The notes under the pieces are model-generated. The model was not told where the DNA came from and did no database searches. It was given only the letters and a program-made list of their open reading frames with translations. Below, one piece after another: positions 34,337 to 43,557 of a stretch of DNA of 64,000 nucleotides (within the stretch, counting starts at the first letter, position 1; the number at the start of each line of letters is the position of its first letter). The stretch covers positions 1-64,000 of the forward strand of contig DAISIK010000010.1 of assembly GCA_036822055.1 (NCBI GenBank), written 5' to 3'. The translations under genes and the position numbers were made by a program. Source of the stretch: DAISIK01 sp036822055 (lineage in GTDB: Bacteria > Verrucomicrobiota > Verrucomicrobiia > Opitutales > Puniceicoccaceae).

Positions 34337-36361
34337 ATGCCCTCAGTGTTTAATCGAGCCATGGATCCAGAGAGTGAATCAATTGAGGAACTGCGGGATG
34401 CGCTTCGTCGGCACGACACCCTGTACTACCAGAGGGCACAGCCTGAGATATCTGACCAAGAGTATGACCTCCTCAAGTTGCGCCTGGCGGATCTCGAGAA
34501 GGAAGTAGGGGCAAATGCTGCCTCAACCCTGCAGGAGATTGGTGACGATCGCTCGGATGGATTCATCTCAAGACCACATCAGGCTCCGATGCTCTCTCTC
34601 GATAACACCTACAGCGATTCGGAGCTTTTTGCCTTTGACCAGCGGTTGAGGCGGTTACTGGAGACCGATCAGCTCGAATATCTGATCGACCCAAAGATCG
34701 ATGGAGTCGCCATAAGCCTGACTTACGAATCGGGCCGCTTCAAGCGGGCATTAACCAGAGGAAACGGAGTTGAAGGGGACGATGTGACCAGAAACCTGGA
34801 GGCCATGACTGTGTTCCCCCGGACGCTAATCGGCAAAAACCATCCGGACCTCATTGAGATCCGCGGGGAGTTGTTCATGGATTTTGACACTTTTGAAAAG
34901 GTCAATCTTCAAAGAGCAGAAGCTGGCGAAGCCCTCTACGCGAATCCGCGCAATCTGGCTGCGGGAACCATCAAGCTACTCGACCCCACTCTAGCTGGTC
35001 TTCGAAAGCTTAAACTTGTTCTCTATGGAGTCGGAGCAATCGAGCCTTTCGGGTTCATTGAGCGCCAATCCCAGCTTCTCGAATACTACGAGGAAACCGG
35101 GCTTCCCATTCCCGAGGTAAGGTATCGTGCTCTCGGAATCGAAGGGGCCTGGGAGGCCGTTCAAACTCTGGACCAAAAGCGAGCTGACTTCGCTTTTCCA
35201 ACGGATGGTGCAGTCATCAAGCTGGATCGTTTTGACCTGCGGCGAAGGGCGGGAACCACGGCAAAGGCACCTCGCTGGGCGATTGCCTACAAATTTGAAA
35301 GCGAGAGAGCTTTGACCCGGGTGATCAGTATCGAGGTCCAGGTTGGCCGCACGGGTGCCGTCACTCCGGTAGCAAATCTCGAACCAGTCCTTCTCGCCGG
35401 GACCAAGGTCGCTCGGGCTACCCTCCACAACGCCGATGAAATTGCCCGTCTCGATATTCGGGTTGGAGATTTGGTTAGGGTCGAAAAGGCGGGAGAGATC
35501 ATTCCTCAGGTCTTGGAGGCGATCCTTGAGAGCCGTTCAGAGAACAGCCAGCCCTATCAGTTCCCGGATCTCTGTCCAGCTTGCGGAACTGCCCTCGTTC
35601 GCCTACCCGGTGAGGCGGTCTGGAGGTGTCCCAACAATGCATGCCCCCCGCAGGTGCGAAGAAGGATCGAACACTTCGGATCCCGGCAAGCGATGGATAT
35701 CGAAAACCTGGGTGAAGCGGTGGTTGACCAGCTGGTCAGCCGGAAGTTGGTTACGCAGATCGACGATCTCTATAGCCTGCGGAAGGAAGATCTCCTCCAG
35801 TTAGACAAATTTGGGGAAAAGTCTGCCTCGAATCTCCTCGCCGCCATTGAAAAAAGTAAATCGGTAGATTTGTGGAGGCTCTTGCACGGACTAGGCATTC
35901 CGAACGTCGGTGCAGGGGTGTCCAAAGACATAGCGGGGCATTTCAGGTCTTTGGAATCAATCATGAAGGCTGAAGAAGTGGCGCTTACCGAGATCGATGG
36001 AGTGGGGGAGGTTGTTGCAAAAAGTGTCTTCACCTTTTTTAGACAGGATTCGAATCGGGCAATGATCGAGAATCTGCGGAGTTATGGCCTGGTATTTGAA
36101 ATTCAGGCCAAAGCGGAAATGGCATCTCCTGCATTCATGAATCGGACCTTTGTTCTTACTGGCACTCTGGATTCTTTTTCCAGAGAGGAGGCTGCGGAGA
36201 AGATCCGGGAAAGGGGAGGCAAGACTTCCGGAAGCGTCAGTAAAAAGACCGATGTGGTGGTCGCGGGGGCCGCCGCGGGTTCCAAATTATCAAAGGCGAG
36301 GGATTTCGGAATCGAGATTTGGGATGAGGCAAAACTGATCCGAGAACTTGGTGCTCAATGA
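34337..36361 (+). CDS. ligA: NAD-dependent DNA ligase
   Basis: 674 residues, typical length. Ia domain at the N-terminus with HDTLYYQRAQPEISDQEYD. The adenylated lysine is in DPKIDGVAIS (KXDG motif), followed by RGNGVEGDDVT, IEIRGELFM-like and RNLAAGTIK. OB fold with TGAVTPVANLEPV and GDLVRVEKAGEIIP. Zinc finger with CPACG and CPNNACP. Helix-hairpin-helix repeats and a C-terminal BRCT domain (FVLTGTLDSFSREEAAEKI). It seals nicks in replication and repair. The start at 34337 is the longest frame; ATG at 34361 is an alternative. Confidence 0.97.
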   Translation: MPSVFNRAMDPESESIEELRDALRRHDTLYYQRAQPEISDQEYDLLKLRLADLEKEVGANAASTLQEIGDDRSDGFISRPHQAPMLSLDNTYSDSELFAFDQRLRRLLETDQLEYLIDPKIDGVAISLTYESGRFKRALTRGNGVEGDDVTRNLEAMTVFPRTLIGKNHPDLIEIRGELFMDFDTFEKVNLQRAEAGEALYANPRNLAAGTIKLLDPTLAGLRKLKLVLYGVGAIEPFGFIERQSQLLEYYEETGLPIPEVRYRALGIEGAWEAVQTLDQKRADFAFPTDGAVIKLDRFDLRRRAGTTAKAPRWAIAYKFESERALTRVISIEVQVGRTGAVTPVANLEPVLLAGTKVARATLHNADEIARLDIRVGDLVRVEKAGEIIPQVLEAILESRSENSQPYQFPDLCPACGTALVRLPGEAVWRCPNNACPPQVRRRIEHFGSRQAMDIENLGEAVVDQLVSRKLVTQIDDLYSLRKEDLLQLDKFGEKSASNLLAAIEKSKSVDLWRLLHGLGIPNVGAGVSKDIAGHFRSLESIMKAEEVALTEIDGVGEVVAKSVFTFFRQDSNRAMIENLRSYGLVFEIQAKAEMASPAFMNRTFVLTGTLDSFSREEAAEKIRERGGKTSGSVSKKTDVVVAGAAAGSKLSKARDFGIEIWDEAKLIRELGAQ

Positions 36362-36422
36362 CTTCAGGAGACCAAGAAAGCCTCGAAAGTGGTTAAGTGC
36401 TCTTGCTTCGGACTGAATTAAC

Positions 36423-37034
36423 CTACTTCGGGGGATAGATTTCAGTGTAGCCAAGGGGTACCTGAAATTCGCTCGCGGCAACTGAGCGTCGATTGATGCT
36501 CGTAACCGTCATTGAGTTTTTTATCCGTCCGCTTGGGTTGTAGGTGATTGTTTCGAAGGGAAAGATCGCAGTTGTCCCAAAGATTTCCCTGACTCCTTCC
36601 GGAACCGATTGCTGCATTCCTGATAGGTCCATAATTGGAAAGCTCCCAAGTTCAGTGGTCACCCATAAATGGGTTTTCTCGCCGTTTGCTGACTCAATAA
36701 TCAACTCTGTCGCTTCGATGCCGAAGAAGGTTTTTGATTCCTCAGTCGTTCGAATCTCTTTGACGGAATCCTCTTCGAGTTTCGATTCAGGCGCCGGCGA
36801 GACCATGAAATTTCGAGTATCAAACATCAGGATCGTCAGAGACTTTGCTTCCGTGTCTACAACCACGGCATGCCGTCCATTTTGTGCAGTAATCTTGGCC
36901 AAGGGTCCTTTGGCGGTGACCGCTGCGGAATACTTTTTCCTGCCCTCTGAAAAACTCAATGAGACATCTCCCTCGAATCCTCCGAAGGCCAGAGCCTTGG
37001 CAAAAAGGAGCCAGATTAGGAAGGTTCTCACCAC
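36423..37034 (-). CDS. DUF4412-like secreted protein
   Basis: 203 residues with an N-terminal signal peptide (MVRTFLIWLLFAKALAFGGF). The mature part resembles DUF4412 proteins, small beta-rich periplasmic or outer-membrane-associated proteins distantly like LolA: a KYSAAVTAKGPLAKI strand, then RHAVVVDTEAKSLTILM, KTFFGIEATELII and a THLWVTTELGSFPIM segment. The function of the family is unknown. It lies 48 bases after the CsgG-family gene's stop on the same strand, so the two may share an operon and a compartment. Confidence 0.72.
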   Translation of the reverse strand: MVRTFLIWLLFAKALAFGGFEGDVSLSFSEGRKKYSAAVTAKGPLAKITAQNGRHAVVVDTEAKSLTILMFDTRNFMVSPAPESKLEEDSVKEIRTTEESKTFFGIEATELIIESANGEKTHLWVTTELGSFPIMDLSGMQQSVPEGVREIFGTTAIFPFETITYNPSGRIKNSMTVTSINRRSVAASEFQVPLGYTEIYPPK

Positions 37035-37082
37035 GATGTTTCTGGTTCGTTGCAGGTTCCTGCAAAGCCGAAAAGAAGTCGC

Positions 37083-38075
37083 CTACATGGAGGAGAGTTC
37101 AAACGAATCTCCCCGTTGGGGAGGCGTACCACTTACCAGACTTCCGTAAGAGACCTTATCCGAAACCCGATCAATTTTTACCTCCGAAATGACGCGTCCC
37201 TCCATCTTTTCGAGAACGGCCCCGGAGGCAGGATCGATGAGGAGTTTTCCTTTCTCGCGAATGGTGAAGACCATGCCCGGCTGGATGTTGAAGTCCTGAC
37301 CGCGGTTTACAATGATCTGGCCGTCCTCAGTCACGAGGACGACTTGCCCATCGAGCCGATAATCCTCCATTTTCAGGGCCACGAAACGGGTAGCTTGAAC
37401 CACGCAATCATAGGCAGCCTCACCAAGTGGGGTTTTGGCAAAGCCACCAAGATCAGTACCCCAATTTCGCCCGACGTAACCAAAGTTGAGACCTTTGCGT
37501 CCGGCCTCTCCCTCAATCCGCTCCTTGGCCAGGATCTCCGAGGTTGTGGAGTCGACAATCGAAACGATCATCGCAATACGTGCATTGCTTCCAGAGGCTC
37601 CGATCCGGAACCCCCCGATCCCGAAGCCACCAGATCCTCCCGAGACATTGTCCTCAATGTCCGTAATGATCACTTTGGCGAGGTATTTCGCGCTTCTAAT
37701 CAGTCCGGTCTGCGCCACCTCGGAGCCACCCGAGGCCCGGCCGCTACCGGCCAGATCTTGTTCCCGGATAGTGCTGCCCAGAGACTCGCGCTCGACCACC
37801 ACAAACCGCTCAGAATCATAGAGCGAACTCTCGAGCATATTGCGGATACTGGTGCCCAGATCCACCGATGAGCGAAAGACGGACTGGATATCGGGCTCAA
37901 TCACCGCGATGGCGTGCTTTGCTCCGTTGTAGGGTGGGAGGTCCAGGTCAGAATTAGCTTGCTTTACCTTATCCTTACCGGAGAACAAAAAAGCTTGGGC
38001 GGGGGTCAGGCATAAAGAAAGAGCCAAAAAAGCGGAGAGAACGGGAATCCTTTTTGCGGAGTATAGTTTCATCAT
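37083..38075 (-). CDS. CsgG-family protein, not lipidated
   Basis: 330 residues from the ATG at 38075 (a second ATG follows at once). The longest frame starts at 38330 but adds 85 residues that precede an obvious signal peptide, KRIPVLSAFLALSLCLTPAQA. The mature part has the CsgG-type pattern: AIAVIEPDIQS, RFVVVERESLGSTIREQDLAGSG, ARIAMIVSIVDSTTSEIL and GRNWGTDLGG. A glycine-rich stretch (SGGSGGFGIGGFRIGASGS) sits in the middle. Family founders form outer-membrane secretion channels for curli. There is no lipobox cysteine at the cleavage site, unlike CsgG itself. No curli subunit gene is nearby, so the secreted substrate, if any, is unknown. Confidence 0.8.
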   Translation of the reverse strand: MMKLYSAKRIPVLSAFLALSLCLTPAQAFLFSGKDKVKQANSDLDLPPYNGAKHAIAVIEPDIQSVFRSSVDLGTSIRNMLESSLYDSERFVVVERESLGSTIREQDLAGSGRASGGSEVAQTGLIRSAKYLAKVIITDIEDNVSGGSGGFGIGGFRIGASGSNARIAMIVSIVDSTTSEILAKERIEGEAGRKGLNFGYVGRNWGTDLGGFAKTPLGEAAYDCVVQATRFVALKMEDYRLDGQVVLVTEDGQIIVNRGQDFNIQPGMVFTIREKGKLLIDPASGAVLEKMEGRVISEVKIDRVSDKVSYGSLVSGTPPQRGDSFELSSM

Positions 38076-38196
38076 TGAAGGAGAAAGAATGATCGACTTC
38101 GCCGGGTCAAGAGCTGTCATCGCCCCGCAGAATTTTAGCAATGATGAGAAGCTTCGATGGCTTGCAAAGCATGGGCTAACGAGCAGAGTGCGGACC

Positions 38197-38514
38197 ATGG
38201 ACAGCCAATTTTTGAGACGCCTCCGCATCCTCAGCGTGATCGAGGGAGTGAGCACCCTGGTCCTTTTCTTTATCGCTATGCCTATGAAGTACCTGGGCGG
38301 GATTCCGGAGGCCGTCACGATGGTTGGCACTCTTCATGGAATCCTCTTTGTTGGCTTGGTGGGAGCATTCATCCTGGCAGTCAAGCGGGTACCAATTCCG
38401 GTGGGGTCTGCATTTGGCGGGGTGGTTGCAGCCATCTTTCCCTTCGGACCGTTCATCTTCGATCGGCACCTTAAAAAGTTCGAGCGGCAGCCTCGAGAAT
38501 CGGTTGACAGGTGA
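38197..38514 (+). CDS. DUF3817 small membrane protein
   Basis: 105 residues from the ATG at 38197. LRILSVIEGVSTLVLFFIAMP, LHGILFVGLVGAFILAV and AAIFPFGPFIFDRHL are three membrane segments in the order of DUF3817 proteins, whose function is unknown. The frame is open to an ATG at 38089 with AAGGAG five bases before it, which would add 36 polar residues. I prefer the shorter start because family members are about 100 residues and because it leaves 121 bases for the divergent csgG-like promoter. The longer form cannot be excluded. Confidence 0.75.
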   Translation: MDSQFLRRLRILSVIEGVSTLVLFFIAMPMKYLGGIPEAVTMVGTLHGILFVGLVGAFILAVKRVPIPVGSAFGGVVAAIFPFGPFIFDRHLKKFERQPRESVDR

Positions 38515-38694
38515 ATTGAGGACTTTGGTCAGCAGGCAAGCGGTAGTGCCGGGGTGCCAATACAATCAGGGAGGGATAAAACCTGGGCGAAAACCGGGGT
38601 TTCCATAATTAGACATAATATTTATTGTGCGCAGAATTGCAGCCTGCAGTTTCTTGGCTCGCATTCTTTCTCCTGATCAACATCCTGACTCCAG

Positions 38695-40299
38695 ATGAAT
38701 AACGCTGCCAAGATTGGTTCTGATAACCCCCCTGCCAATCTGCCGGAAGACCACGAACGGCTTTTCTTCAGGGCCTTGATGGATCAGTTGCCGTTCTCCA
38801 TCTATTTCAAGGATCGGGACAGCCGGTTTATCCTTGTCAGTCGCTGGAAGGCCAAAAAAGCCGGACTCGAACCCGAGGAGATGATCGGTTGGAACGATGC
38901 AATGCAGTTCGGCCCGATCCACGCAGCCGTTGCTCGTGCGGATGAACTTGAGGTGATGGAAACCGGCCAACCGATCATCAATAAGGAAGAACGGGAGGAT
39001 CTTCCCGATGGTTCGATCGCTTGGGCCAGAACCACTAAAATAGCCCTTCGCGATGCCAACGGCGAGGTAATCGGCACTTTCGGAGCGTCTAACGACATCA
39101 CCAAGCGAATTCTTGCTGAGCAGGCTCTTCAGCGCGAAAGGAAGCTTCTGCGCACCCTCATCGATATGCTCCCTTTTCGCGTCTTCGTCAAAGACTGCGA
39201 GGGACGCTACCTCCTTTCCAATGCGGTTCACTGCGCAACCATCGGCGTCAAGGACGACAGCGAGCTGATTGGGAAGACCATTCTGGACTTTCGTTCAGAT
39301 GACGGCGGGCGCCGCAGTGACAAACGCGATCGTCTCGTGATTGAATCTGGGGAGCCCCTCTTCGACCGGGAACAACCCGACCTCCTAAACCCAGGCCAGG
39401 GTCGTTGGGTCATCTCCAGTCGGATGCCGATTATCGGAGAAGACAATAAGGTAGAGGGGTTGGTTGGCGTCAGCATCGACCACACAAGCCGTAAACACGC
39501 TGAAATCGATCTTCTCGAACGAGAGCAGCGGATGCGCGAGGAACTCGAGGTCGCCCGAAAACTTCAGGAGGCTCTACTTCCGGATAGTGAGCCGGCAAAT
39601 ACCGCTCGCCGCGTCCGTTCGATGGATAAATACGAAATCAGTTTCCTGTATCGGCCTTGCGAACAGCTTGCCGGGGATTTTATCCACCTCATCAAAATCG
39701 GAGATCGAAAAGTCGGGATTCTGATTGCCGATGTGATGGGCCACGGGGTTCGGGCCGCCTTGGTTACCTCGATGATCGCAGGGTTCGTTCGCCGCCTCGA
39801 GCCGCTCGCTGAGCAACCGGAAAAATTCATCAACGAACTGAATCGCGGGGTCTCCTCCATGGTAAAAAATACCCGCAGTTTCCTCTTCGCAACCGCTTGC
39901 TATGCAGTGATTGAAGATCAGGCAGAGAAGTCGATTCTCTCCTACTGCAATGCCGGGCATTGCGGACCGATTTGTTTTCACGGAGCAACCAAACAAGTCC
40001 TCCCTCAACTGGCCGGTCCGGCACTTGTTCTCAATCCCGATTTTCAATACTCATCGGTCAATCAGGAGGTGCCCAAGGGATGCCGTTTCTTCTTCATCAC
40101 CGATGGGTTTTACGAGGCGACGAGTCCCGAAGGAAAAGAATGGGGTTTGAACTCACTCGAAAGTGTTCTTTCCAAAACCTCAGATATTCCGCTCGTTGAC
40201 CAAATCGAAGCTACCTTTGAAAGGCTCAAGCAGTTTTCTTCTCGCGAGCACTTTGACGACGACCTCTGCCTGATCGGGCTGCAGCGCCAGGAAAGGTAG
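38695..40299 (+). CDS. PAS-PAS-SpoIIE (PP2C) phosphatase, RsbU-like
   Basis: 534 residues, no membrane segment. Two PAS domains: about 22-145 (DQLPFSIYFKDRDSRFILVS) and 152-272 (DMLPFRVFVKDCEGRYLLSN). A coiled linker (LLEREQRMREELEVARKLQEALLP) leads into a PP2C-type phosphatase domain. Its metal-binding acidic residues are visible in LAGDFIHL, IADVMGHGVRAAL and FDDDLCLIGL. Such proteins dephosphorylate anti-sigma factor antagonists in partner-switching pathways. No anti-sigma factor or antagonist gene is in the window. The 180-base upstream gap is AT-rich near 38610-38630 and could hold the promoter. Confidence 0.92.
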   Translation: MNNAAKIGSDNPPANLPEDHERLFFRALMDQLPFSIYFKDRDSRFILVSRWKAKKAGLEPEEMIGWNDAMQFGPIHAAVARADELEVMETGQPIINKEEREDLPDGSIAWARTTKIALRDANGEVIGTFGASNDITKRILAEQALQRERKLLRTLIDMLPFRVFVKDCEGRYLLSNAVHCATIGVKDDSELIGKTILDFRSDDGGRRSDKRDRLVIESGEPLFDREQPDLLNPGQGRWVISSRMPIIGEDNKVEGLVGVSIDHTSRKHAEIDLLEREQRMREELEVARKLQEALLPDSEPANTARRVRSMDKYEISFLYRPCEQLAGDFIHLIKIGDRKVGILIADVMGHGVRAALVTSMIAGFVRRLEPLAEQPEKFINELNRGVSSMVKNTRSFLFATACYAVIEDQAEKSILSYCNAGHCGPICFHGATKQVLPQLAGPALVLNPDFQYSSVNQEVPKGCRFFFITDGFYEATSPEGKEWGLNSLESVLSKTSDIPLVDQIEATFERLKQFSSREHFDDDLCLIGLQRQER

Positions 40300-40316
40300 T
40301 CTGGAGGGGCTTTTGC

Positions 40317-41270
40317 TCAGGAGGTCCTTATCGTGCCTGCACTCAAGCCCTCCAGATAGTCTGCTACGGTCAGCCGGATACCCTCTCGAAGCGAGATTCT
40401 GGCTTCCCAGCCAGTGGATCGAAGCAAGGAGGTGTCGGTCAGTTTGCGCAGGGTTCCATCGGGCTTGCTAAGGTCCTGAACAATCTCTCCGGAATAACCA
40501 AGTTCGTCAGCCACCATCAACGCTACCTCGCGGATGCTACAATCCGTGCCTGTGCCAACGTTAACCAGATCGGGTGGATTGGGGATTTCAATCAAGTGAA
40601 GGATTGCTGCGGCAAGATCGTCAACATGGAGAAATTCCCGGCGGGGTTTTCCGCTTCCCCAGACCACAATCTCCCCTGCCCCATTGAGCTTTGCCTCGTG
40701 AAACCTTCGAATCAGGGCCGGCAAAACGTGCGAATTTTCCGGATGGTAGTTGTCCCCGGGCCCATAAAGATTGGTGGGCATGGCCGAGTGAAAAAGGGCC
40801 CCGTGTTGACGCCGGTAGAATTCGCAAAGTTTGAGGATCCCGATTTTGGCCACTGCATAGGCCTCGTTGGTTTTCTCCAAAGGCCCGGTCAACAGGCAGT
40901 TTTCCGGCATCGGTTGCGGTGCTTCTCGCGGGTAGATGCAGGTGCTCCCCAGATTTAAGAGACGCTTGGTACCATGAAGGTAGGCACTGTGAACGACATT
41001 GAGACCGATGGAGAGGTTCTCGTAGATGAAACTCGCTGGATACGTATTATTGGCATGGATACCGCCAACCTTGGCGGCTGCCAGGATGACCACCTCCGGC
41101 TTTTGAGAATGAAAAAAGGCCTCAACTTGTCCCTGGTTGGTTAAATCAAGTTCCTCTCTCCCCTTGAGAATCAGATTTTGGTAGCCGTTGCTCCGGAGAT
41201 GTCTGACAACAGCCCCTCCAACCATTCCGCGGTGGCCGGCAACATAAATTGAAGCGTCTTTATCCAGCAT
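40317..41270 (-). CDS. fcl: GDP-L-fucose synthase
   Basis: 317 residues. YVAGHRGMVGGAVVRHL is the NADP-binding motif. AAAKVGGIHANNTYPA, NLGSTCIYP (catalytic serine region) and EAYAVAKIGILKLC (YXXXK) are the known GDP-fucose synthase blocks, and NLYGPGDNYHPENSHVLPALI is diagnostic. It epimerises and reduces GDP-4-keto-6-deoxymannose to GDP-L-fucose. It starts three bases after the gmd stop, giving a two-gene GDP-fucose unit. Confidence 0.96.
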   Translation of the reverse strand: MLDKDASIYVAGHRGMVGGAVVRHLRSNGYQNLILKGREELDLTNQGQVEAFFHSQKPEVVILAAAKVGGIHANNTYPASFIYENLSIGLNVVHSAYLHGTKRLLNLGSTCIYPREAPQPMPENCLLTGPLEKTNEAYAVAKIGILKLCEFYRRQHGALFHSAMPTNLYGPGDNYHPENSHVLPALIRRFHEAKLNGAGEIVVWGSGKPRREFLHVDDLAAAILHLIEIPNPPDLVNVGTGTDCSIREVALMVADELGYSGEIVQDLSKPDGTLRKLTDTSLLRSTGWEARISLREGIRLTVADYLEGLSAGTIRTS

Positions 41271-41273
41271 CTC

Positions 41274-42320
41274 CTAGTACCCGCGCGATTTGGCCTTTTC
41301 GAAATCTGCTCTCGCCATGATCGAAACCAGTTCACGGAAGGTAACCTTTGGCTCCCAACCAAGAAGAGCTTTTGCTTTGGCCGGATCTCCAATCAACAGG
41401 TCCACCTCCGCCGGTCGGAAATAATCGGGATTAACCATCACGCGCAGCAAACCGCTGGCGCGATCATAACCCTTTTCCTCAACTCCCTCTCCCCTCCATT
41501 CGATATCTATTCCCAGCTCCCCGAAGGCCAGCTCTACAAATTCCCGAACCGTGTGGGTCTCATTGGTAGCCAGGACGTAGTCATCGGGTTGGTCCTGTTG
41601 GAGGATCCTCCACATTCCCTCGCAGTACTCTGGTGCATAGCCCCAATCCCGCTTGGCGTCCAGATTCCCGAGGGACAGGGTTTCCTGCAGCCCGAGGGCG
41701 ATTCTGGCCGCTGCTCGGGTAATCTTTCGGGTGACAAAGGTTTCGCCCCTTCGTGGAGACTCATGGTTGAAAAGGATCCCATTGCTGGCGTGCAAGCCAT
41801 AGGCTTCCCGGTAATTGACGATGATCCAGAAACCGTAGAGCTTTGCCACTCCGTAGGGAGACCTTGGGTAAAATGGGGTAGTTTCGGTCTGCGGAATCTC
41901 CTGAACCTTGCCGTACAGCTCGCTGGTCGAAGCCTGGTAAAACCGAGTTTTTAATTTGGTTTCCTTAATCGCGTCCAAAAACCGGAGGGTGCCAATGCCG
42001 TCAACCTCGGCAGTATATTCGGGAACCTCGAAACTCACCTTCACATGACTCTGGGCACCGAGGTTGTAGATCTCGTCCGGTTGGGTCTTCTCCAGCAGTC
42101 GATTCAAGTTGCTCGAATCGGTAAGATCTCCGTAGTGGAGAAAGAGTGAGTTTCCGTGAATCTCCGGATTGTTGTAAAGGTGATCAATTCTCCCGGTATT
42201 GAACGAACTGGATCGACGGATCATCCCGTGGACGATGTACCCTTTCTCGATCAGAAGTTCAGCCAGGTAAGATCCATCTTGTCCGGTAATCCCGGAGACC
42301 AATGCAGTCTTTTGCGCCAT
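41274..42320 (-). CDS. gmd: GDP-mannose 4,6-dehydratase
   Basis: 348 residues from the ATG at 42320; the longest frame adds 47 residues that are not family-like and run into the helicase gene. Motifs are ALVSGITGQDGSYLAELL, RRSSSFNTGRIDHLY, YQASTSELYGKVQEIPQ, YPRSPYGVAKLYGFW (YXXXK) and NHESPRRGETFVTRKI. It makes the 4-keto-6-deoxy intermediate used by Fcl. Twenty-eight bases separate it from the helicase stop upstream, so it may share that transcript. Confidence 0.96.
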   Translation of the reverse strand: MAQKTALVSGITGQDGSYLAELLIEKGYIVHGMIRRSSSFNTGRIDHLYNNPEIHGNSLFLHYGDLTDSSNLNRLLEKTQPDEIYNLGAQSHVKVSFEVPEYTAEVDGIGTLRFLDAIKETKLKTRFYQASTSELYGKVQEIPQTETTPFYPRSPYGVAKLYGFWIIVNYREAYGLHASNGILFNHESPRRGETFVTRKITRAAARIALGLQETLSLGNLDAKRDWGYAPEYCEGMWRILQQDQPDDYVLATNETHTVREFVELAFGELGIDIEWRGEGVEEKGYDRASGLLRVMVNPDYFRPAEVDLLIGDPAKAKALLGWEPKVTFRELVSIMARADFEKAKSRGY

Positions 42321-42348
42321 AGAGTTTGGTGAGTTAAATTTTGAGGGC

Positions 42349-43548
42349 TTAGCGACGTCCAAGGTATCCCTGGTTTCTTTTCCTTCGAACGGTTTTGACT
42401 GGAGTCGTTTCCACCTTCGGTTCGTACCGGTATTCAAAACCTTCGAGTTTGCGCCGCTCAATCGGTCTGCCGATCAGCTTTTCGATAGCTTGGACCAGAC
42501 TGGCCTCATCCGGCGCTTCCAGTGTGCAAGCCGAGCCCTCCTTCCGCGCCCTCCCGGTTCTGCCGATGCGATGGACATAATCCTCGGCGTGGAGTGGCAC
42601 ATCGTAGTTGATCACATGGCTCACGTTGGCAATGTCCAGTCCCCGGGAAGCGATGTCGGTCGCGACCAAAATGCCGAAATTTCCATTCTTGAATTTGTCC
42701 AGAGCTTTAGTCCGTTCAGCCTGGTTCAAGTCGGAATGCAGGGCTGCCACATCCTTGCCATGCTCTGCCAACCATCGGGCGATTCGGTCGGCACCCCGCC
42801 GCATGCGGCAAAAGATGATGATATTATCGCTCTGGATTGTTTCCAGCAGGTGGAGAAGGAGGTCGAATTTCTGCAAGGCACCCACCGGATACACCGCGTG
42901 CTCAATGGTGTCCGCTGGCTTGTGGCGCAGCCCAATAATGATCTCCTCGGGATCTTTGAGCGCCCAGCCAGCAAGGGACCGAACTTTATCGCCCACCGTG
43001 GCAGAAAAAAGAAGGGTCTGCCTCGTTTTGGAACTGCAACGGCTGATGATTCGGCGCACATCTTCAATAAACCCCATGTCAAACATCCGATCCACCTCAT
43101 CGAGGATCAGGTACTGAATGTTTCGCAGGTCCAGGGAACGCTGCTGAACGTGATCGAGAAGTCGACCCGGGGTAGCGACCACCACATCGGGAATTTCCCC
43201 CAATTCGCGGTTTTGAGTGGCGTACTTCACGCCGCCGTAAAGCAGGGCATAGTTCAGGTTCAGCTTCCGCCCATAAATCCGAAATTGCTCATCCACCTGC
43301 ATGATCAGCTCCCGGGTGGGACCGACAACAAGGCACCTGGGGACCTCACCGTGCTCCTTCAGGAGCTGTAAAACCGGTAATGCAAAGGCGGCCGTTTTTC
43401 CCGTGCCGGTTTGCGCGGAGCCGATCACGTCTTTTCCTTTGAGGATCACCGGAATGGCAGCCTGCTGAATGAGGGTCGGTTCAGTGTATCCCTTTTCCTC
43501 GACCACTGAGGCGATTTCCGGGATAAGACCAAGATCAGAAAATGTCAT
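42349..43548 (-). CDS. DEAD-family ATP-dependent RNA helicase (RhlE-like)
   Basis: 399 residues. Q motif and FSDLGLIPEI at the start, SAQTGTGKTAAF (motif I), PTRELIMQ (Ia), TPGRLLDH (Ib), ILDEVDRMFDMGF (II), FSATV (III), VATDIASRGLDIANVSHVINYD (V) and HRIGRTGRARKEG (VI). Motif II reads DEVD instead of DEAD. The C-terminal tail is short and basic (VKTVRRKRNQGYLGRR), as in RhlE proteins that act in ribosome assembly or RNA decay. It diverges from gluQ, whose ATG is nine bases away. Confidence 0.93.
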   Translation of the reverse strand: MTFSDLGLIPEIASVVEEKGYTEPTLIQQAAIPVILKGKDVIGSAQTGTGKTAAFALPVLQLLKEHGEVPRCLVVGPTRELIMQVDEQFRIYGRKLNLNYALLYGGVKYATQNRELGEIPDVVVATPGRLLDHVQQRSLDLRNIQYLILDEVDRMFDMGFIEDVRRIISRCSSKTRQTLLFSATVGDKVRSLAGWALKDPEEIIIGLRHKPADTIEHAVYPVGALQKFDLLLHLLETIQSDNIIIFCRMRRGADRIARWLAEHGKDVAALHSDLNQAERTKALDKFKNGNFGILVATDIASRGLDIANVSHVINYDVPLHAEDYVHRIGRTGRARKEGSACTLEAPDEASLVQAIEKLIGRPIERRKLEGFEYRYEPKVETTPVKTVRRKRNQGYLGRR

Positions 43549-43557
43549 AAAGGAGGA

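Noticed and set aside
37083..38330. 415-residue version of the CsgG-family protein
   Set aside because: The first 85 residues are not family-like and precede a clear signal peptide at 38075.
41274..42461. 395-residue version of the GDP-mannose dehydratase
   Set aside because: The first 47 residues overlap the helicase gene and are not found in the family; the ATG at 42320 gives the standard N-terminus.
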